Shown here piece by piece: positions 27,126-35,693 of a stretch of 64,000 nucleotides of DNA. The stretch comes from Strongylocentrotus purpuratus (lineage: Eukaryota > Echinodermata > Echinoidea > Camarodonta > Strongylocentrotidae). The stretch's first letter is position 1. Each line of letters begins with the position of its first letter. The stretch is from assembly GCF_000002235.5 (NCBI RefSeq), contig NW_022145611.1, positions 22,599,713 to 22,663,712 of the forward strand, given 5' to 3'. The notes beneath the pieces are model-generated. The model had not been told where the DNA came from. It saw nothing but the letters and a program-made list of their open reading frames with translations, and ran no database searches. Both the position numbers and the translations under genes were made by a program.

Positions 27126-30100
27126 CTTGATTCGTTCATATTTCTCTCCATACCCTATCTACATATTTATGTCCCTTCCTCTCCTCCCCTCTCTCAGTCT
27201 CTTTCCTTCCTCCCATGTAATTCTCTTTCTTCTCTTTTGCTTTTTCTCTATTCTCTTTCTCTGTGTTTTGTCTGTCCATTTGTCCTTCTCCCTCCTCTAT
27301 TTCTCTTTTCTCTTTCTCCCTGTTCTATTTCTCTTTTTGTCCTTTTCATTGTCTGTATATCCCTCTCTTTCTCGCCTTATCCCTCCTCTCTGTCTCTCCT
27401 TTTCCCTCCTCTCCTTCTCTCTTCTGCCCAACGTCTAGATAGAGCATAGGTTATTGGGGTGTGACTTATGAGGCACAGAGGTATGAATAAATGGGCTCAG
27501 GATAGTGAGATGGGTAAATTGAGAGGATGAGTGAGATAACAAGAAGTTAGAATATGTAATAATCCTTCCGTGGTTCATTTATCACAACCGCATAAGATAC
27601 TTGTAGATGAATTATGATGGGATAAACAATCCTAAGGAATTGCAATTTATGAGGAATGTATCGCAGTGGAGTTAACTTGTTCAAATTTAAAAGAAATACT
27701 CAGGTTTTTTTTTTTGTAGGGCTGCAGATGTAAATTTACCTTTATCACTTTTGTACTTTTTTATTTAAACAAAATCTACCTGTAAAAACGTGAGACTTAA
27801 GTTGGAAGGTATGTAGACCCATCAGGTAGATGTGACCTTCGTCAAGATTTTATACCTAGAGGATGGGCTTTCATACATTTTTATATCTTTTTTTCCAAAA
27901 AGTTCTTGCAATAATAATGCATCTTATTTACAAAGTGATAAATAGAGAAATTGAAAATGTATAATGTGTTATCTTTATCAGATGTGAAAGTCTTCATTGA
28001 AAGAAATGGGGATTGTGAAATTAATTTTAATTTTTGAAGAACAAAAATGTGCACAACTGGTTAAGATAGTCACCCAAATATCTGTCTTAAAATAATGAGA
28101 AAAGTATCAATTGGGCAAAAAGTATTTCCATTTTTGGTTTAACTTGATAAAATTTGTGGACTAAAAAAGAAGATTATTATTATTATTATAACCATTAATG
28201 AAGAAAAAAAAGATCTTTGAAGGAAATGGTAAATTCATTGGTATTATATCAATGATGACTGGGAAATACAATTATAATTCTGTGGGCTGTTTTCTGTACA
28301 GTGTGGTGATGTAGGCACTGCATATATGGCAGCTCTTGAAAAAAAGAGAACATTTTTTTTTCTCTCTCTCTCTTCCATGTAAATGATCAAAGAGTGGAGA
28401 GCATGTTATTCTTATGTAAACAAAGGGACTTGGCTGTAATAAGAGATCATGGTCTCATACATAGATAATAAGATGTTTGAGAGGAGAAATGTTTAGGGTG
28501 TTAATTGGATTACTCAGGTAGAAGAAGAGGTAATGATAGATGGGATCGAGGGAGTTTGGACATGATCTAGAGGGGAATCACAAATCTATTTGGTCTAGGT
28601 ACTTTGTTCAGATCTTAACCCTCTCTCTCTCACAACTCCTCCAGACCAAGTGCTTCTTCAAGCCTCACTCACATGGTTAACTAGCACAAACAAATCATCC
28701 CAACATTATAATATGACATTAAAAAAATGTCTGTATTTTATCACTCACAGATGAATAAGGGGATTTGTTGCATATATTTTCTCTTTTCAACCCTATATGC
28801 CATACATGAACACATTTATGTTTTGTTGCAGTGTTTTTGTAGGTTATAGTATCAGATGTAAACGAGACCAAGGGATAAAGAGTTGTAGATTGGATTATTT
28901 GGGAAGAGAAGGGTTAAGAGTAGTGTCAGTCCATGAAGTGAATCCATGAAGCAAGTCCAATGAGATAAAAGTGCTCATCACCTTATTTCATCGCTCAATT
29001 TAAATGTTTTGATGTCGGATTGAAACTCTGTTTGGATTGGTGATTGTAGATGAAGGAATTAATGGGGAAGAAATGGAAGGCAGTGCCAATAACAAAACAC
29101 AATCAATATTTCATATTTTCTCCATAGATCAATATAATGTTTGATGAAGAATTATCACACACTCCAATTCATATTGTACGTTGATAAGAAAGCCTCAATA
29201 TCTTGTGGATAATTTCATCAGTAAATGTACTGAAGTAGAGAGGTCACATTTCAACTGTAACTAACTTCAACTACTGCAACTAAAGTGATTATAAAGTAAT
29301 CGAGTCATTTGAGTTGTTTTGTTACTTGTAATCTTCTGACAAGAGCTGTAAAATTTCCACCAATTTGTTTCTTTTCTAAACGATTTTGTATAAGAATGTG
29401 TAATTGAAAAGAAAAAAAAAAGTGTACAAAAATATTGATATGATTCTCTTTAAGCCAGAAAACTTATAACTAATGGGAAATCCCTTGACATTTATCTTTG
29501 TGATACATGAATGGTTTTAATATGATCAATGTTGTGTAATTTAACCAATTTACCTACTTTCATGGTAATATTTTTTTCATTTTCAACTTGTTTTCTGGTC
29601 AAGAGTGTGAGTGTATCATGTTTCCAATCTTAATGCAATCCATATATAGCAATGCATTTTTAAGAAAAATTGTGATGATCAAATATTTTTATATATTTTA
29701 ACAGATGATGTGACACTGAACATGACAGCATCCTCGGACAGAATAGAGAGATCCTTCTTGATTAGAATGAAATCAACCCTTACAAAACGAGGTGTCCACT
29801 TCAAATCTTCAGGTTATAAGGTAACCCCTAACAACATATAATTTAAAAGAAAATAAATTATCTAACTAAAATGTGATACACTAGACGTTATATCGTTAAA
29901 CATTGTGAATTAAGTTTGTGAATTAAAATTGTGAATTATTCTACTATCTTATCTTGTACGATTTATGACATATATTCTAATATATTTTGTTTATAAATCT
30001 GATCAACATCATTAACATCATTTTTAGCTTTTAATTTACTATCCCTAATGGGGCTTTCACATATACACTCCGGGGCCCGTACGGCGAGTAAAAACAGACA

Positions 30101-33100
30101 TTTTGGGAATTTTCGGCCGGTGTCCGGCCGGCTACCGTAAAGATCCTACGGGCGCCGGGACAGTTTTTGAAGCCGTACGGGCGCCGTGGTGCTGAGTCGG
30201 CTGCTCCCAATTCTCCCGGCGTTTTTATCCGACCTTTAGGTCGTAGAGAGCCCGTGAAGGGCCGCAGGGCACCTTACGGGTCCCGGCGGGCTCCGGACGG
30301 TGTCCGGACGGGCCCCTCACGATTTTTGGGGGTCAATTCTCATGAAAAATCTTAACGGGAACCTTGAGGTGCGGATTTCAGAGGACACATAGTTCAGTGC
30401 ACCGGGCGCCTTAAGGACCCCGGCCGGTTCCCGGCAGGGCACCTTGAGGACCCCAGCCGGGTCCCGGCAGGGCACCTTCCGGGAGCCACGGGTGCACCTG
30501 CTCATCGGACGGAGCACGTAAGCTTACCGGCCGGCATCCTTACGGGCGCCTTGCATTTCACTCGACCAATTTTCACCGGGCACCTCCCGGGCGCCGCAGA
30601 ATATGTGACCACACATGCCGTAGAAAAGAAAATCGGAAGATTCCCGTAAGGTCTCTAAATCCACGGCATGCCGCCGGGTAGGGAAAATCGTACGGGGCCC
30701 GGTTTATATGTGACCTAGGCATAAGCAATGCAGGACATTCTGTTCCCTCATTCAATTTAAGTTACTTTATGTAATGTCTGCAAATGTCTCAGTAATTGGT
30801 AGGAAGTAATTTTAGTACATTAAACACAATATCTTTTGTTCATCATCATATTTGATATTTTTAATTCATTTAATTTCTCAAAGAGATTTTTATCATAAAG
30901 AAATGAATTTTGTGGAATCATCAACCAAGCAATGAAATGGTGTAGAGTAGAATAGTAGAACGGTTTTATTAAACAACTGCAAAATGGAAGCCCGAAAGCT
31001 AAATTACATTTGCAAGTTTTACAAGTATTAAAAAGCATTTCAACAAAACTTAGATATAGACAAGTACAAATAATACACAGTCGGATAGATCATAACGAAT
31101 TACATATTCCCTACTTGCAAACAGATTGATGATACAAATAGAATAGATTCAGCATTATTATTATTTTTCTGTCTTCCTGTAGGTGATTCATGTAACAGGT
31201 GCACTCCGTCCTGAGCTCAGTCTCTCTCAATACAACCATCATCCTCCTAACGTTCTTGGGTTTGTTGCCGTTGGTTACTCCCTACCACCCCCAACCATCA
31301 GTGAAGTACGGCTAGATCCTACCATGTTCATGTGCAAGGTGGACCTTGATTTTACCATCACATTCTGCGAGGCAAAGTGAGTTATTCTTTCTTTCTTTTC
31401 TCTTTCATTTCATCTGAATGTTAATTTATAAAGTTTATACCCAATCCATTCAATCATGTATGTGTTTTTTAATCTTCTCGTGGATGAGGCAAAGTGGGTT
31501 CCTTTCTCTTTGATCCTTCCCCAAATTTGCAGTGGCCTTATCTGATTATTATTCCCAGTAATGAAAATGATGTTTCATTATTTATGTTTTATCCATCACG
31601 TTTCATACCAAGGTGCCATCAATCCATGTAATGATTTTGCATTTTTGAAACTCCTCTTTAACAAGGGGCGTCATGATGAATTGTAAAGTACGAGAACATT
31701 TATAGACCTTATTCACTTAAAACAATTTTATTTGAATAGCCCTTAATTTCAATCTCAAGAGCATAATTATGCTTATTAGAAGACAAAGTTTAATAGTGCA
31801 TTTGTAAACCAAAGATATGATTGTCTAATTGTTTTCTTCTTTCTGTTTTGATATCAGGATCGGTGATTTTCTTGATCACTCGGCAGACAGTGTGATTGGT
31901 AAAAGTTTCTACAGTTATATTCATGCTCAGGACATTGCCAACGTGCGCACCAGCCATCAAGACTGTACGTATATATGATCATTTCTTTTGTTATTCATGA
32001 AAGAATGTAGTTAAATGGTCTTATTATAACATACCTATTTCATCATAAAAATAACTCTGTGAATATTAAGGAAATATTAGTGAGTTTTTCAAACGATTGA
32101 TGGCTTTATTTATGTTTGCTGGGGTCAACCATCACATCTTTCCTGTTTTAGCACAAGTTAGATTCTGTGTTTTTAATTGAAGGAAATAATTCTCACATTT
32201 AGATCTATACATAGCAAACACACACGATAACACAAGTCAGAGGGATGTCAATACTAATCATATCCGTAATAGAATGGTGTAAATGAAATTAAAATGAACT
32301 CTGTCTACTCTGAATGAACTAAAAGTACCAGTCTTAATGTGTTCTATAATATCAGTGATGCCAGTCCCAATAGTTTGCTATAATATCTGTAATATGAGGC
32401 AAATAAATGATAACAATCTGATCACTATGCAACCTCGAATATGCTATATGCTTAAATTTGTTGAAAGTATAATTTAAAGGGCATGGTAATAACAAGAGAG
32501 ATAACATTACCTACAATGCCTTCGATGACTGGGGGTGGTGTCTATGGAAAAGCATACAATACTTAACTGAAATCATTTTGGGTAAATGGCTTCCTTTTAG
32601 TCTTGATGCAGATGAACAAAATCAAAGTAGGCTTCTTCATTGATTTTGTATAAAGGATAACGATTCTGTGTTTGCAGTGCGTCATTCCATTTTTTCTTTT
32701 CCCTCTTTGTTAATATATGATAGGATTAGAAAGACAAATCATCCTCACTTTGGTGATATATTTACACATTAGATTCTCAGCACATTTAGGGAGGATGTCT
32801 TATGGGATTTCAGCTAGGGGATGGCAATTTCCTGCAGAAATTGATTTACAGGAACCGCGTAACTTTGAGTTCAAATTAAGATGTAGAGTATAAAGGAAGA
32901 AAACAGAGTGAGTAAGTTTAATGAAAGTTGAAAGAATGACATTGGGGGTCTTTAGCCTAGTAGATAAACCGATCTTAACATGGCAATGGGAATTCTTTTA
33001 ACGCCATACCAGACCCACTATCATGGTCTTGATTAATGCATGGTGACAGTGATGAGATGAAGAATCTTCCGCTTCCAAACTGGAAGACCTGACACACACG

Positions 33101-35628
33101 CACACACACACATTCTTTAGATAATTCACATCCTTTGAGGGGAAAAGAATCCCCCTTTTTGTATCTCAGAAATAATTTTTTTCTTGAAATTGAAAACAAA
33201 AATTCAAGTATCTGTTTGGGGGGAAGGCTGGAAATGCCCAATAGTTATTATCAGTGAGTTGAATCTAAGACAATCCTGATGAGCTCATTGGGTAACCATG
33301 GCAATATGGTTACAGTTGACTTATTTTATCATAGTTTGAATAAACTTCAACCATAATGCCTCAGTCACACCTTTGCGTATTTGGCTTGCGTATTGCTGCG
33401 TATTCATGGAAAGCCGTTTTAATATTTATTCCTATTTATTGATATCAAGAATTACCATTACTTTACAACAGAAAATCATTTCTTGATATGGAGAAATAGG
33501 AATAAATGTTAAAACGGCTTGCCATAAATATGCAGCAATACGCAAGCCATATACGAGAAGGTGTGACTGAGGCATAATATATCTCTACAATCATTGTCAT
33601 GCGCTTACATGCAGATTGATACTGTTTATGTGGTGGAAATGCGATCAAATTGGCTTTGTGATAAATTAGGAAACCTACATGTACCTGATTTTTCTTGAAA
33701 TCACAGATGCCAACCATATTTCAATCTGTGTCCACATTTTATGAAAAGAGCTCACGAGGTTAAGATTAATTCATTTGTAATGACTATATGAATAAGAAAT
33801 GACATTAAAGGACAAAATATTTTTGTTTCAACCAGAGATTATGAAATGTTTTAATTGGCAATCATTTTGTTATGAGCAATTATTGTAAATTAAAACATTA
33901 TTGAATTCTTAGATAAGTTTATCATAAATAAATGATCAATATATCATTATCTTTTTCATTTATAACCCAGTACTGAACAAGGGTCAGACAATCACTAAAT
34001 ACTACCGTTGGATGTTGAAGGAAGGAGGTTATATTTGGGTTCAAACTACTGCAACTCTCTGCTACGCTAAGAACTCAAATGATAGCTCGTTCATCTTCAT
34101 CAATCAAGTCATCAGGTAACTAACATCAATACTTTCTCTCCTAGACCACTTTCTCGACATTTCAACCAAGCAATTGGTCCTAAAGAAGAAATACAAGGGA
34201 CATTATAGGGTTATAAGGACTATTTCATGGATTGGGGGTGGGGAGGGGGGGTGCACTGTGGGATATGGATCTACCATGTCAGGAGAGAATGCATGTATGT
34301 TGGGAGAACCTATGATCAAGCTCAGATTTATTTAAAATGTCATTAAAAATAAATGGGAAATAATAATAATAATAATAATAAAGTCATTTCTATAAAGCGC
34401 ACAATAATAACTTCTCTATGCGCTTTACAACAATCAAGTATACATGAAAATAATTCAACAAAACTGACAATTTCATGATCAAATCCATTGCATTCTGCTC
34501 AAAAGTAGCATGTGACCTTTTATCTATAAAGGCTCAATCGTAGTCCGGATTGCCATGGCTAGTGGGTAGAGGCAGGGTGGGGGGGGGGGCAGGGTATGAT
34601 AGTCACCCCTGGATGAGAGGAGAGGAAAGGAGAGAGGAAGCTGAATGTCAGGAATGTGTTCCTCAGAGACATTAATGACATGTTAGTCCAAAGCTCATTG
34701 TTAAATCACCCAAATCCACTATGGGTTTACATGCATGCATATATTAGCATCAGCAATAGAAAGCATACAATCATACTAACATGAATACCTCTAGGAGCAG
34801 ATTATTATAAAGAATATAGGGAAAGTAAAATTGAACATAGTCGGGAAGAGAAACACTAGGAAAGACACTGATAGATAGGTAATTAGGAAAAGAGAAAGAG
34901 ATATTCCCAAGAGATAGATTATAATCTTTTTCAGAAACAGAGCATTATAGTTAATGAATTTTCAATATTCATATAAACCATAACATATCTTGTGGAGTGT
35001 TTCATCATCAACTTAGACCGGAAATTATCATATAGATAATGTTTCTGATTTTCCTACTGTAGATTTTCCTTTATTGCAGATATAAAGGAGTTTTTGTGTT
35101 CAGTGAACTTCAAGATATTAAGATTCAGTAAATTGAAATTTGAACCAAGTTTGATATTCAAAGCAGAAAAATAAAAAGGATATATATATTTGTCATTTAG
35201 AATTCTTATACAGACTTAAAGGAGCATGATTAACTTTAAAGTACATCAGCTATTTTTTAAAAAGAAATACATGTATAGTCCTTGAGAATTGCTGAAACTG
35301 CTATAAAATGTGAAATAATGCTTTTTTCCATGTATATATTTTCAGTCATGTTGAACATGGTGAGGTTGCTATGGATATCAGTCAGATCCCATCCTTAGCT
35401 GTAGATGAACATATAGAACTCTTAGGAACATCACCCTCAAGAAATAAAACATCACCATGCCTTCACTCAGGTTTGAAAACTCTACCTCACTTATCTTATT
35501 GCCCCTTATCTTTATTTCTGTGCTGCTCTTTAATACTTTTCACTATATTTGCCTTCTCAAATTCTTCTTTATCTCCCCCCCCCCTCTCCATACCTCCTCC
35601 TTCTCATGCCCTCTCTCTCTCTATCTCT

Positions 35629-35693
<65 letters not shown>

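Larger units (their letters stand above)
19526..29704 (+). other. Intron 5 (10.2 kb)
   Basis: This is the longest intron. It is AT-rich with CT microsatellites (about 23337-23560 and 26817-27425), a short AT repeat (about 24428-24440), and three GC-richer islands listed separately. The stretches 20700-22370, 24320-26740 and 27430-29700 show no recognisable gene or element. Confidence 0.5.
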
